The notes: generated by a model from the letters alone, not told the origin. Positions 35,672-44,979 are shown, counted from the first letter of the stretch. The stretch: DNA of 64,000 bases from Flavobacterium sp. UBA7665 (GCA_002483285.1 DLHP01000029.1:126911-190910), one strand, 5' to 3'. A program made the numbers and translations.

Positions 35672-36742
35672 ATGAAAAAAACATTACTCTTTTTATCGGT
35701 TATCGGAATGGCTTGCACTGCTTCGGCTCAGTCCTTGCTTTCTGAGAACTTTGAATCTTATTTGCCAGGTAACGTAGGCACCAATTTTACCGGGGCAACA
35801 CCCAACGATTTTGGAATTTACACACAATCGTCTAACGGAACGGCGCCAACCACAGCCAACAACGCCGGCAACGACAATTACCAGATTGTTGTGGCCAATC
35901 AACCGGAACAAGGCAATGTATTGCAGGTTACCGGAACCAACGGTGACAAAGGAAGCAGGCAACTTTGGGCCGACGGTTTCACTGACCAATGGTTGTTCCG
36001 CGATCCGGGCAATGAAATCATCGAGGTAGAATATGACCTTTACACCGGAACTTCGGGAACCAGCCGCAATTTAATGGGCTTGTACGTCATGGATGCGACG
36101 CGTTCGATCTATCCTTGTGGTTTTATCTACAACACCAACACCAGGGTTTTATCTGGATTGGCTTACTACACCGGTACTGGTGCACCAATAGGGAATTACA
36201 CCTTCTTCCTCAATACAGGAGGAACCAATTTGGTTTTACCAGCGGATACATGGGTTCGTTTGGGCGTGAGCTTCAATAAAACCACCGGTCAGGTGAGATG
36301 GAAAGGTCCGGGCATTAACGGGCAAGTTCCTGGAGCTGCTACCGGAATTGATCCTGACAGAGTCAGTGTGGTTTCTACAAGTGGTTCTCAAACTACACCA
36401 ACCGTAATCCCAAATACAGCTGCAGCGAGTACTTTGTTCGACAATTTCATCGTAAGGGCTTCGGCTACCGATACTTTGTTGGGCGTTGAAGACGTGACTG
36501 CCGCAGACAATACTTTTGCAGTGTATCCAAATCCGGCATCTTCTGTAATCAATGTGAACAACAAGAACAATTCACCAATCACCAAGATTGTCCTGACCGA
36601 TTTGAACGGAAGGATTGTGAAACAAGACGCTTCAAACCTGTCTAATGTACAACTCAACATTTCTGATTTGTCGGCAGGTGTGTACATGATTAACATCACG
36701 TCGGCCGAAGGTTCTACCACACAAAAAATCATCAAGCAATAA
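35672..36742 (+). CDS. Secreted protein with T9SS type A sorting domain
   Basis: 356 residues: signal peptide (MKKTLLFLSVIGMACTASAQ), a beta-sandwich body resembling concanavalin-like lectin/glucanase folds (SENFESYLPG, LYTGTSGTSRNLMGLYVMD, WVRLGVSFNKTTGQVRW), and a type A sorting tail over the last 75 residues (FAVYPNPASSVINV, LTDLNGRIVKQ, DLSAGVYMINI, QKIIKQ). Predicted cell-surface or secreted protein. The ligand-binding role is inferred from the fold only. Confidence 0.87.
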   Translation: MKKTLLFLSVIGMACTASAQSLLSENFESYLPGNVGTNFTGATPNDFGIYTQSSNGTAPTTANNAGNDNYQIVVANQPEQGNVLQVTGTNGDKGSRQLWADGFTDQWLFRDPGNEIIEVEYDLYTGTSGTSRNLMGLYVMDATRSIYPCGFIYNTNTRVLSGLAYYTGTGAPIGNYTFFLNTGGTNLVLPADTWVRLGVSFNKTTGQVRWKGPGINGQVPGAATGIDPDRVSVVSTSGSQTTPTVIPNTAAASTLFDNFIVRASATDTLLGVEDVTAADNTFAVYPNPASSVINVNNKNNSPITKIVLTDLNGRIVKQDASNLSNVQLNISDLSAGVYMINITSAEGSTTQKIIKQ

Positions 36743-36763
36743 CCATTTGCTAAATGAAATAAG

Positions 36764-36792
36764 AAACGCCCCAGCAATGGGGCGTTTTTTTA
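36764..36792. terminator. Bidirectional terminator
   Basis: AAACGCCCC and GGGGCGTTT form a perfect 9-bp stem around AGCAAT with T-runs outside on both strands. It lies between the convergent T9SS and DCC genes and just touches the DCC stop codon. Confidence 0.85.
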
Positions 36793-37221
36793 TTCGAGGA
36801 ATTTGGCTTTCAATTCGAGTGTCGGAATCAGGCATTCTTGTTTTTTGCCATACCAGCGGTATCGGTTTCTAGCAATGTAATCGTACAACAAATTGCGGAC
36901 TGTGGCTGGAATAATCCTAAATACGGTTCCCATATGGAAGAAACCGCCAAGGCTTTTGGCAATTTCAAGCGCCGCACCGGATTTGTAGTAATACGCCACG
37001 CCAGGTTCGTACAATACAATGCTATCAATGTTTTTGGAGTCGATGCCGATGTGTTTTAAAATCTGCTGGCCCAACTGTGACTGCAACGCCACAAAACGAA
37101 AAACGTCGTTATGGTCGTGTTGAATCACGAACTGCACGAGCGCGTCGCAAAGGTTGCAAACCCCATCAAACAGGATGATTTTTTTGTCCTTTGGTAAATC
37201 GGTCACCAGCGTTCTATCCAT
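36790..37221 (-). CDS. DCC-family thiol-disulfide oxidoreductase-like protein (DUF393)
   Basis: 143 residues from the ATG at 37221. Motif FDGVCNLCDALVQF (D-G-x-C-x-x-C) near residues 20-33 defines the DCC family, and the C-terminal YDYIARNRYRWYGK block is also typical. Proteins of this family are thioredoxin-like but their substrates are unknown. The start lies 2 nt after the mutS2 stop, so the two genes are co-transcribed. Confidence 0.85.
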   Translation of the reverse strand: MDRTLVTDLPKDKKIILFDGVCNLCDALVQFVIQHDHNDVFRFVALQSQLGQQILKHIGIDSKNIDSIVLYEPGVAYYYKSGAALEIAKSLGGFFHMGTVFRIIPATVRNLLYDYIARNRYRWYGKKQECLIPTLELKAKFLE

Positions 37222-37223
37222 TA

Positions 37224-39395
37224 TCAATTCTTCTTTGCCTCCACAAATTCAAGCTTGTCCAGACTCACCGTAGACGTAAACACGCCATAATTCACCACCG
37301 CCTTATTTTTCTCAATTTTGTCAATGCTGCCCACTGCTTTACCGTCGTTCATGCGTACGCGATCGCCCACTTTTAAAACCGGTTTGGGCTTTTCAATTAC
37401 TGTAGCGGCTTTGATTTTCTTCTCTTTCTTTTCCTTGCGGATTTCGTCGACCTGAACCGTTACCTCTTTAATGATTTCCTTTTTCTGGACTTCTTTGGCC
37501 AGTTGTTCTTTTGCCGACGCTTTTTTGCGTTTGGAGTTTTCAATCTCAACGATCTTGAGGAATTCGCCTATGAGGTCCTTTTTGTTCTTGTTGTTGAAAT
37601 ATTTCTCGGCGATGTCCTCAATCTTATGGCCGATGTAAATTGTCTTCTGGTTGCTGTCGTACAATTCCTGGTAACTCTCGAGTTTTTGCTTGATCTTTGA
37701 ATTGATGGTTTCCATCTTCTTGCTTTCCTCGCGCGCCTTGGATTCTTCTTCCTTGAGTGTAACCGAAGTCTTCTCGAGTTTGGAGCGTTCCTTTTGCAGG
37801 GTCGCGATGGTTTTATCGAAACGCACCTTGCCGATCTCGATTTTCTTCTTCGCGCGGTTGATTAATCCGTATGGGATACCATTTTTCTGAGCGACTTCGA
37901 AAGTAAACGAACTTCCGGCCTGGCCAAGCACGAGCTTGTACATGGGTTCTAGCGATTTCTCATCAAAAAGCATGTTCGCGTTGGTGGCAAACGGCAGCTC
38001 GTTGGCGAGGATCTTGAGGTTTGAGTAGTGCGTGGTGATGATCCCAAAGGCTTCGCGGTGGTAGAATTCCTCGAGGAAAATCTCGGCTAGCGCGCCACCC
38101 AATTCGGGATCAGAACCCGTCCCGAATTCGTCAATCAGGAACAAGGTTTTCTTGTTGCATTTCTTGAGGAAATAATTCATGTTCTTAAGCCGGTAGCTGT
38201 ACGTGCTCAGGTGGTTTTCGATCGATTGGTTGTCGCCGATGTCGGTAAGGATTCGGTCAAACAAAAAGGTTTCGCTGCGCTCGTGCACGGGAATCAACAT
38301 GCCCGATTGCAACATCAACTGCAACAATCCGACCGATTTGAGCGAGATGGTTTTTCCGCCTGCATTGGGACCAGAAATTACGATGATGCGGTTGTTTTGG
38401 GTCAATTCAAACGTCTGCGGGTGCGTGATCTCGTTCTTCTGTTTGTTGTTCAAATATAAAATCGGGTGGTAGGCGTCACGGAAGTACAGACGGCGCTCGT
38501 CGGTAATTGTGGGCAAAATCCCGTTGATGCGGCTCGCGTATTTGGCTTTGGCAGCAATCACATCGATATCGCTCAGGAATTCCTGGTATTGGTGGAGCAG
38601 CGGCAAAAACGGTCTGATGTTTTGCGACAATTGCTTTAAGATTCGGGTGATTTCTTCTTTTTCTTCGTATTCGAGGTTGCTCAATTCGCGCGAATATTTG
38701 AGTGTCGCTTCAGGCTCGATATAAGCGATGCTCCCGGTTTTAGAACTGCCCATAATCGATCCTTTGACTTTACGCCGATACATGGCCAATACAGCGAGCA
38801 CACGGCGGTTCTGCACGAAGCTTTCTTTGATTTCGTCGAGGTAGCCCAAGGCGTTGTATTGGGTGAGCGCCACGCCGAAACTCTGGTTGACTTTGCCGCG
38901 CACGCTGTTCATTTCGCGACGGGTTTCGAGTAGCTGTGGAGATGCGTTGTCTTTGATCTCGCCGTATTTATCGACGATTTCCTCAATGAGGCGAATGATT
39001 TCCTTGGTGAGCTCTACCTGCGCCGACTTGGTGTGCAGCGCAGGATAATAGTCATTGAATTTCCTAAAGTATTGCAACAATATATTGACGGTTTCAGAAA
39101 TCGTCGCGATTTTCTTAAACGCATTGGTCTCTAGGAAACTGTCTTCTATGGCCAGGAACTTCAGTTCGTTTGAGATGTTCTCAAAGCCATGGTTCGGGAT
39201 GGCATTGTTGTTCTGGAACGACGAAAGGTATTCGGAGGTTTGCAGCAGCGCGTCCATCAAAGATTCTTTGTCTTTGAACGGTACGATTTGCAGGGCTTTT
39301 TCTTTGCCGATGTCGGTATTGCAAATCGAGGAAATCGTTTCCAGCACCGTTGGGAACTGCAAATCCTGTAAGGTTTTTTCGGTGATGCTGACCAT
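37224..39395 (-). CDS. mutS2: MutS2-family ATPase lacking a visible Smr nuclease domain
   Basis: 723 residues from the ATG at 39395 (MVSITEKTLQDLQFP). The MutS core and clamp run to about 300, then Walker A SGPNAGGKTISLKS near residue 340 and Walker B LFLIDEFGTGSDPELGG near 415-425, then a long basic coiled coil (about 510-640). The C-terminus ends in a small KOW-like domain (LKVGDRVRMNDGKAVGSIDK). The Smr nuclease domain of Bacillus MutS2 is not present. It probably acts on branched DNA or stalled ribosomes rather than in mismatch repair. Confidence 0.88.
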   Translation of the reverse strand: MVSITEKTLQDLQFPTVLETISSICNTDIGKEKALQIVPFKDKESLMDALLQTSEYLSSFQNNNAIPNHGFENISNELKFLAIEDSFLETNAFKKIATISETVNILLQYFRKFNDYYPALHTKSAQVELTKEIIRLIEEIVDKYGEIKDNASPQLLETRREMNSVRGKVNQSFGVALTQYNALGYLDEIKESFVQNRRVLAVLAMYRRKVKGSIMGSSKTGSIAYIEPEATLKYSRELSNLEYEEKEEITRILKQLSQNIRPFLPLLHQYQEFLSDIDVIAAKAKYASRINGILPTITDERRLYFRDAYHPILYLNNKQKNEITHPQTFELTQNNRIIVISGPNAGGKTISLKSVGLLQLMLQSGMLIPVHERSETFLFDRILTDIGDNQSIENHLSTYSYRLKNMNYFLKKCNKKTLFLIDEFGTGSDPELGGALAEIFLEEFYHREAFGIITTHYSNLKILANELPFATNANMLFDEKSLEPMYKLVLGQAGSSFTFEVAQKNGIPYGLINRAKKKIEIGKVRFDKTIATLQKERSKLEKTSVTLKEEESKAREESKKMETINSKIKQKLESYQELYDSNQKTIYIGHKIEDIAEKYFNNKNKKDLIGEFLKIVEIENSKRKKASAKEQLAKEVQKKEIIKEVTVQVDEIRKEKKEKKIKAATVIEKPKPVLKVGDRVRMNDGKAVGSIDKIEKNKAVVNYGVFTSTVSLDKLEFVEAKKN

Positions 39396-39436
39396 TTTTA
39401 TTTTCTGGAATTTTAGTACAAATTTAAGGTAAGTTA

Positions 39437-39467
39437 GTCGAAAGTCGAAAGTCAAAAGTCAGAAAGA
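39437..39467. repeat. Short AAAGTC tandem repeat
   Basis: Four near-copies of (G/A)AAAGTC (AGTCGAAAGTCGAAAGTC then AAAAGTCAG) lie between the divergent mutS2 and ung genes. Such strings recur in Flavobacterial spacers. No function is evident. Confidence 0.5.
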
Positions 39468-39522
39468 ATTGCAATGCTTACAACTTTATCAATGTTGATT
39501 TTTCATTTGGTAGCGGATGTTT

Positions 39523-39530
39523 TATTTTTG
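39523..39530 (+). promoter_or_regulatory. Possible -7 element of ung
   Basis: TATTTTTG fits TAnnTTTG and lies 16 nt upstream of the ATG. A TTG lies 25 nt further upstream, wider than the usual spacing. Confidence 0.35.
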
Positions 39531-39546
39531 TTTCAAATCATTTGTT

Positions 39547-40212
39547 ATGGATGTCAAAATCGAACCGTCATGGAAGGCAGTATTGTCTCAAGAATTCAAC
39601 AAACCCTATTTTAAAAACCTCACCGATTTTGTCAGGGTCGAGTATGCCACCCAAAGCTGTTTCCCAATGAAAAGCCGAGTTTTTGCTGCTTTTGATGAAT
39701 GTCCTTTTAAAGATGTAAAAGTCGTCATCATCGGTCAGGACCCGTATCACGGACCGGGACAGGCCAATGGTTTGTGCTTTTCTGTCAATGATGGCATCCC
39801 GTTTCCGCCGTCACTGATCAATATCTTCCGCGAAATTGAAGCCGACCTCAAACAACCGATACCCAAAACCGGAAACCTCAATCGGTGGGCGCGCCAAGGC
39901 GTACTGTTGCTCAATGCTACTTTAACTGTAAGGCAAGGACAGGCGGCAAGCCATCAGGGGAAAGGCTGGGAAACATTTACCGACGCGGTCATCGAGGAAA
40001 TTTCTAACCAAACCAAAGACGTGGTTTTTTTACTTTGGGGTGGATTTGCCAAAAAGAAAGGCGCCAAGATTGACAGAAATAAACACCTCGTACTAGAGTC
40101 GGGCCATCCATCACCACTGAGCGCCAACAAAGGGCATTGGTTTGGCAACAAGCATTTCTCTAAAACCAATGAATATTTGGTTTCTAAAGGGGAAAATTCT
40201 ATTGATTGGTAA
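39547..40212 (+). CDS. ung: Uracil-DNA glycosylase, family 1
   Basis: 221 residues with motif A GQDPYHGPGQANGLCFSV (catalytic Asp and water-activating His), the uracil-pocket residues in LLLNATLTVR, and motif B HPSPLSA. It removes uracil from DNA. The ATG at 39547 (MDVKIEPSWK) is preferred over an alternative start 30 nt upstream, which would add an unconserved aromatic stretch. Confidence 0.96.
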   Translation: MDVKIEPSWKAVLSQEFNKPYFKNLTDFVRVEYATQSCFPMKSRVFAAFDECPFKDVKVVIIGQDPYHGPGQANGLCFSVNDGIPFPPSLINIFREIEADLKQPIPKTGNLNRWARQGVLLLNATLTVRQGQAASHQGKGWETFTDAVIEEISNQTKDVVFLLWGGFAKKKGAKIDRNKHLVLESGHPSPLSANKGHWFGNKHFSKTNEYLVSKGENSIDW

Positions 40213-40214
40213 TA

Positions 40215-40835
40215 TTATTCGGTTACCGTAAACTGGTAATAACCACCGCCATCCAGTGTTGCGGTAAAAATGGAGTTGATATTAAGGAATAGGTTGTTCC
40301 CAAAACTATCAGAACGCAGCTCGACGCTGTTGGCCGACGTACTGTTGTAACCAAAACTCAAGCGGTAATCACCGGGCTGAGCAAGGGTAATCCCACTTCT
40401 AAACTGATAACGGTCTAACGAAGGGTCGGTGAGGTCTTCTTGCTTGAACGTACACAAAGCCTGAACGAACAACTCCGTTTCTTCTACAATTCCTTGGTCT
40501 TCGATTAGGTTGGCGCCAAGTGGAACAATACCCCATTCGGTATCCGAAACTTTCTTCTCAAGGATATAAGTAAAGTTGAAACTCTTGGCTCCGCCGGTTG
40601 TGGTGTAAACGTCGAGCGGCGTGGCTTGTCCGGGTTCGGCCAGGTAACGCGAGAAGTTATCAGTGTTGATCCACAAAATGTCACCAACTACATAGCTGGC
40701 TTGTTTTTCAACCTGCACCAAATCGGTAGAGGTCATATAGACATCGTTGTAAAACTCACTGTCTTTGTTAGAGCAATCAGCGGCCATCAGTACGCTTCCA
40801 AGCGCAACAAAAAAGAAATATCGTATCGTTTTCAT
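40215..40835 (-). CDS. Probable lipoprotein of unknown function
   Basis: 206 residues with an N-terminal hydrophobic segment and a possible lipobox ending LMAADC (Cys21; the Asp before Cys is unusual). The mature part is beta-rich, with LDRYQFRSGITLAQPGDYRLSFGYNS near the C-terminus, suggesting an extracellular Ig-like or jelly-roll domain. I do not recognise a family. It follows the beta-barrel gene by 9 nt and is probably co-transcribed with it. Confidence 0.65.
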   Translation of the reverse strand: MKTIRYFFFVALGSVLMAADCSNKDSEFYNDVYMTSTDLVQVEKQASYVVGDILWINTDNFSRYLAEPGQATPLDVYTTTGGAKSFNFTYILEKKVSDTEWGIVPLGANLIEDQGIVEETELFVQALCTFKQEDLTDPSLDRYQFRSGITLAQPGDYRLSFGYNSTSANSVELRSDSFGNNLFLNINSIFTATLDGGGYYQFTVTE

Positions 40836-40844
40836 AGTCTGTTT

Positions 40845-41423
40845 TTAAAATCGGTAACCTACGCTTAAACCTACGCGTGATAAGGCATCGGGGCTTTTAT
40901 CGCGCTCCAGCATGTTCCATCCAAAACCTACCATGAACTCAATGCCCAGACGGTCTTTGATGTAGAATTTATAACCGGCGCCGGCACCCAACGCCACATC
41001 CGAATATTTGGATTTTACAATGGTGTAATAGCCGTTCCCAAACGCATCGTTGAGTCGTTTGGTTTCGCGGAAATCACCACCGTTGGCAGCTGCAAAAACT
41101 TCGGCAAAATATGAGCTTTTGGTTCCTGATGAAAAATTATACCGTACAAACGGCGTAACCTCGTATTTGGGGTTGTTGTCTCGGTTGCCTTCGTCGAAAT
41201 CCTCGTTGACTTTGTTGCTGTTGACGTAATTTCCGTTGACACCCACAGAAAATTTCTTGCCCACATACCGTTCGTAGGTCAGGTTCATCTTTGAAAAAGC
41301 AATCAGCGAGAGCACATTGACGCGCACTTCATTTTTGCGCTGCGACAGTTTAGAAGGCTGGATTGTGTCCTGCGCCTGGGCAAACTGGAAGCACAAAAGC
41401 AACACAAATAGGATTTTCTTCAT
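40845..41423 (-). CDS. Outer-membrane beta-barrel-like protein
   Basis: 192 residues from the ATG at 41423 (a second ATG lies 6 nt upstream): signal peptide MKKILFVLLLCFQFAQAQ, then alternating strands with NVLSLIAFSKMNLTYERYV, a glycine-rich YSDVALGAGAGYKFYIKDR and a terminal VGYRF. This is the pattern of a small eight-stranded barrel with a terminal aromatic (DUF3575/OmpA-like). Function unknown. Confidence 0.78.
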   Translation of the reverse strand: MKKILFVLLLCFQFAQAQDTIQPSKLSQRKNEVRVNVLSLIAFSKMNLTYERYVGKKFSVGVNGNYVNSNKVNEDFDEGNRDNNPKYEVTPFVRYNFSSGTKSSYFAEVFAAANGGDFRETKRLNDAFGNGYYTIVKSKYSDVALGAGAGYKFYIKDRLGIEFMVGFGWNMLERDKSPDALSRVGLSVGYRF

Positions 41424-41489
41424 AGCCATTAGAATAATTGAGGCTAATATATAAAAAGGTTTTGAGAAACGGCCGCGATTATTTATAAA

Positions 41490-42422
41490 TCAATTGAGCG
41501 TGAGTGCGCCCAGGATTTCCTCAGACATAAACGGTCCGCCGGGATAAGTTGCAGTGTAATCGAGGTTGAGCCAAATCTGTCCGCGCTCATCAATATGATA
41601 GTGAATTTGTTTGCCCTTACTTTCGGAGACAAACAGCACTTTCTTAATCAGGTAGTTGATGGTTTCCAGGTCGTTGCGGTCGCCTACCAGGATTTCAGGG
41701 TAAATGTGCCCACCAGTATGGATCAGACGCGGCGTACCACCAATGGCACGTACGCAAGAAGCCATCAGGATCGAATGGTCATCGCAATCGCCCGAGAAAT
41801 AGCGTAAGGATTCTGTGGCTCGGGCAATGTAGTCTTTGCCTTTGGGATCGCTAACGTAGTTCCAACGGCTATTGATTTCCTTAAATACGGCAAAACATTG
41901 AATCGTGGTGCGGTATTGCGGGTAGCCGCGCACGTCCTTGAAATCCTTGAGCGTTGCCATCAGTGCAAAGTCACGTATTTTGGGACTGTCGTACTCAATG
42001 GCGCGAAGAATTTTGGATTTGTTGGGAAATGGCAGTAGTTTAGAAAGAATCAGGTCTTGCGGGTTGGGACTGTCTTTCATCGAATAGACCATGTAACGAT
42101 AATCTTCAAAAACGCTCTGGAATCCGTAGTTCCCAAATACTGTCCCGTACGCCAGCGCAATGAGGTACAGCACCAAACAGATAATGATGATGGTGCGCAT
42201 AAGCCGCAACACCAGTTGGATGACCACTAGAATCAGAAGAAATAAGAAGATACGGTCAATCTGGAAATACCAGTTGGGATCGATAATGTTCTGGTGGATG
42301 ATGATGAAAACCGGTATGGCAATCAGGATGTTGAGCGCGAAAATGATGACGTTGTCCCAAGGTTTCCTGACCTGAAGCTGCTGTTTGATTTTTGCAAGCG
42401 AAACGGAACCGATTTTTACCAT
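41490..42422 (-). CDS. Membrane protein with transglutaminase-like domain
   Basis: 310 residues: two or three N-terminal membrane helices (about 20-130), then a transglutaminase-like cysteine-protease domain whose catalytic Cys sits in FSGDCDDHSILMASCVRA near residue 207, followed by LIHTGGHIYPEILVG with the His. The C-terminal IDERGQIWLNLDYT supports the fold. Substrate unknown; related proteins act in peptide cleavage at the envelope. Confidence 0.85.
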   Translation of the reverse strand: MVKIGSVSLAKIKQQLQVRKPWDNVIIFALNILIAIPVFIIIHQNIIDPNWYFQIDRIFLFLLILVVIQLVLRLMRTIIIICLVLYLIALAYGTVFGNYGFQSVFEDYRYMVYSMKDSPNPQDLILSKLLPFPNKSKILRAIEYDSPKIRDFALMATLKDFKDVRGYPQYRTTIQCFAVFKEINSRWNYVSDPKGKDYIARATESLRYFSGDCDDHSILMASCVRAIGGTPRLIHTGGHIYPEILVGDRNDLETINYLIKKVLFVSESKGKQIHYHIDERGQIWLNLDYTATYPGGPFMSEEILGALTLN

Positions 42423-42442
42423 AGCAACCTTGAAATGAAAAG

Positions 42443-43294
42443 CTAGACTGGCTCTACCATTTGAGCAAAAGTACTTTTTTTATCGATAAGGCCGAGTTGC
42501 AAAAGTTGATTTTGGACATTGTTTAACATTTCCTCGGTAAGCAGTTGGTCCGACCATTCGGTAAGTGAGAGCCACTCGAGTAAATCGCGGGTTTTTTGGC
42601 CGAAGCGTTGCGCCAGTATTTTTTCAATTCCCGCAATCTGTTTGAATTTTGCGGTTTCCCGATTGATGGTTTGCAGTAGCCGAGCGATAACGTCCGAATG
42701 CTTCTCGAGGATTTCGTCGCGCACCGCAATCACGAAACACGGCCAAGGCGTCGGGCAATCTGCGAGCCTGCGAAAAATCCCTTGGTCTACAAGTGGTTGG
42801 GTCATAAAACGTTCCCACATGAAATAGTCGGCAGAACCATTGGTTAGTGCAGTAACGGCTCCGTCAATGGTGTGGACTACTTCAAATTGCAATTGATCGG
42901 TTTCCCAACCTTGGTTGCTGGCGTTGACGTAAGCCATGAGCTGTGATCCCGATCCTAACCTTGAAATTGCCGCTTTGGTGTTTTTGAGTTCGGCAAGCGT
43001 TTGGAATTGAGAACTTGCCGCCACGTGAATGCCCCAAATCAAAGGCGAATCCACATAAATCTGTACAATTTTGGATGGATTCCCTGCAGCAATATCCTTG
43101 ACGATGCCTTCGGTTAGGATTACAGCTATGTCGGTTTGGCCGTCGCGCAAGAGCTGGCACATTTTTCCGGTACCTTCTGGAATGTCAGTCCATTGCAGGT
43201 CGATGCCTTGTTTTTCAAAGTCACCATTTTCGAGGCACAATTGCCACGGCAGGTTGAAATGTTCGGGAACGCCAACTATATTTAGGGTAGTCAT
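42443..43294 (-). CDS. Periplasmic-binding-protein-like fold without signal peptide
   Basis: 283 residues resembling NMT1/THI5-SsuA type substrate-binding proteins: LNIVGVPEHFNLPW at the N-terminus, DGQTDIAVILTEG, LKNTKAAISRLGSGSQLMAYV, and FVIAVRDEILEKH. No signal peptide is visible, so the protein is predicted to be cytoplasmic. No ABC permease or ATPase is adjacent. It starts directly at the DinB stop codon and overlaps the same operon as the uridine phosphorylase. Confidence 0.78.
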   Translation of the reverse strand: MTTLNIVGVPEHFNLPWQLCLENGDFEKQGIDLQWTDIPEGTGKMCQLLRDGQTDIAVILTEGIVKDIAAGNPSKIVQIYVDSPLIWGIHVAASSQFQTLAELKNTKAAISRLGSGSQLMAYVNASNQGWETDQLQFEVVHTIDGAVTALTNGSADYFMWERFMTQPLVDQGIFRRLADCPTPWPCFVIAVRDEILEKHSDVIARLLQTINRETAKFKQIAGIEKILAQRFGQKTRDLLEWLSLTEWSDQLLTEEMLNNVQNQLLQLGLIDKKSTFAQMVEPV

Positions 43295-43738
43295 TTAATG
43301 GTAAATTTGGTCGAGGTGGTGCTCGAGATGGTCAACATAATCATTGATCAGGAACTTGAGGTCTTTGGTTTGGCTGTTGGGCAAAATCAGTGGGTATTTC
43401 TGGGTCGCCTGGGTTTGGCGTGAAACGATAAAACTAATGTGCAGGTTCAGGCTTTTCCAGAGCGACACCAATTCTTGTAAATCCTTGTGCTGGTAATCAT
43501 TTGCAGCAACCAACGCGTCGGGATCATAAGACCTGACCTGATAGGGTTTTGACTGGTTTTGGATTTCGGTAAACCGCTGGATGTTATTGATGGCCGAATC
43601 GACAAGATGCCCAAGGATTTCCTTTTTAGACCATTTTTCGGGGGTTGGTTTTGCTTCTAAAGCAGAAGGGTCGGCCTTTTCAAAATAGATTTGGGCCGAC
43701 GAGAGCAAGTGCTTTATTTTGAGCAAGACGAGTTCCAT
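43295..43738 (-). CDS. DinB family protein
   Basis: 147 residues, a four-helix-bundle protein with the metal-ligand-like histidines in GHLVDSAINNIQRF and DYVDHLEHHLDQI at the two expected sites. DinB/YfiT-like proteins bind metal and several serve as bacillithiol S-transferases; with bshA in this genome such a role is possible but not shown. It overlaps the uridine phosphorylase stop by one base. Confidence 0.82.
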   Translation of the reverse strand: MELVLLKIKHLLSSAQIYFEKADPSALEAKPTPEKWSKKEILGHLVDSAINNIQRFTEIQNQSKPYQVRSYDPDALVAANDYQHKDLQELVSLWKSLNLHISFIVSRQTQATQKYPLILPNSQTKDLKFLINDYVDHLEHHLDQIYH

Positions 43739-44610
43739 TAATTGGCTGCGAGTTTGTCTAAGGTGTAGGCAATTAGTTCATCTACGGCTTTATACGGATC
43801 GGCACTAAAAGTACCCGAAGCGCGGTTGGCGATGATCGCGTTGAGTGACAAGGCGTGGTGACCGAGCAATGCCGAAAGTCCGTAAATAGCAGCCGTTTCC
43901 ATTTCAAGGTTGGTAATTCGTTCGCCGTCTACCTTAAAATTGTCCATCTTACTGTTGAGATTTTCATCCTGGATGTCGAGCCTGAGCACGCGTCCCTGCG
44001 GACCGTAAAAACCGCCTGCAGTTGCGGTGATTCCTTTGTGCATGCGGCTACTCTCAATCACTTTCTCTAATTTCTCGCTGCATTTGATCACATACGGACG
44101 GCCTTTTTTGGCATCCCAATTCGTGTGGGCAATAAAAGCGTCCTCAATGGCTTTGTCTGAAACGGCTTCGATACGATAGGAGCGCAGCATATTGTCGAGA
44201 CCCAAACCATATCTGGCCATGACAAAACTGTCGGTTGGGATATCGGCCTGCAAAGAACCCGAAGTGCCAATCCTGATGATGTTTAACGAAGTGAGGTTTT
44301 GCTTGGGCTGGCGCGTTTCAAGGTCAATGTTGACCAAGGCATCGAGTTCATTGATGACAATGTCGATGTTGTCGGGGCCAATTCCCGTAGACATTACCGT
44401 GAGGCGCTTGCCTTTGAACGTTCCGGTTTGTGTCTTGAATTCGCGCTTCTGCGTAGAAAATTCAATACTGTCGAAGAATTGCGTGATTTTCTCCACCCGA
44501 TTCTGGTCGCCCACAAAAATGATGTCATGCGCGATGTGCTCGGGTTTGAGGTTGAGATGGTAGACGCTTCCGTCTGGGTTTAATATGAGTTCTGAGGATT
44601 GGATTGCCAT
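43738..44610 (-). CDS. Nucleoside phosphorylase (uridine-phosphorylase-like)
   Basis: 290 residues with the PNP/UDP phosphorylase fold: FVGDQNRVEKI at the N-terminus, the phosphate-binding LNIIRIGTSGSLQADIPT, and the ribose-binding LEMETAAIYGLSALLGH near the C-terminus. It cleaves a nucleoside with phosphate; uridine is likely by similarity. It heads the minus-strand operon that continues with the DinB and binding-protein genes. Confidence 0.85.
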   Translation of the reverse strand: MAIQSSELILNPDGSVYHLNLKPEHIAHDIIFVGDQNRVEKITQFFDSIEFSTQKREFKTQTGTFKGKRLTVMSTGIGPDNIDIVINELDALVNIDLETRQPKQNLTSLNIIRIGTSGSLQADIPTDSFVMARYGLGLDNMLRSYRIEAVSDKAIEDAFIAHTNWDAKKGRPYVIKCSEKLEKVIESSRMHKGITATAGGFYGPQGRVLRLDIQDENLNSKMDNFKVDGERITNLEMETAAIYGLSALLGHHALSLNAIIANRASGTFSADPYKAVDELIAYTLDKLAAN

Positions 44611-44649
44611 TGGTTTGGTATTTATTGGTATTGAAATTTTAGTTTTTAT

Positions 44650-44979
44650 TTATCCGCCGACGCGCTTGACCTTAAAGCCTTTATCAGTTAGCATTTTCAT
44701 AATCTTGTCGCGGTAATCGCCCTGGATGATGATTGAATCGTCTTTAAAAGTACCACCCACACTGAGTTTGGTTTTGAGTTCCTTGGCCAACAGTTTGAAA
44801 TCGTCGTCAGAACCGGTGTAGCCTTCAATGATTGTGATGGGTTTGCCTTTTCGTTTTTCGAATTTGCAGATCATCGGTTCCTTTTGAATCCAAAGCGGTT
44901 TATGCGCTGCTGGTTTAACTTCTTCTGGTGAAACCTCGTGATCGGGGAAAAGTTTTTTGAGTTGTTCGTGTAAGTCCAT
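44650..44979 (-). CDS. SUI1/eIF1-like translation initiation factor family protein
   Basis: 109 residues from the ATG at 44979 (MDLHEQLKKLFPDHE). The SUI1 fold is seen in KGKPITIIEGYTGSDDD, LAKELKTKLSVGGTFKD and IIIQGDYRDKIMKMLTDKGF. Bacterial YciH-type proteins influence start-codon choice. An open extension of 18 residues upstream is not conserved and overlaps the terminator of the upstream gene. Confidence 0.88.
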   Translation of the reverse strand: MDLHEQLKKLFPDHEVSPEEVKPAAHKPLWIQKEPMICKFEKRKGKPITIIEGYTGSDDDFKLLAKELKTKLSVGGTFKDDSIIIQGDYRDKIMKMLTDKGFKVKRVGG

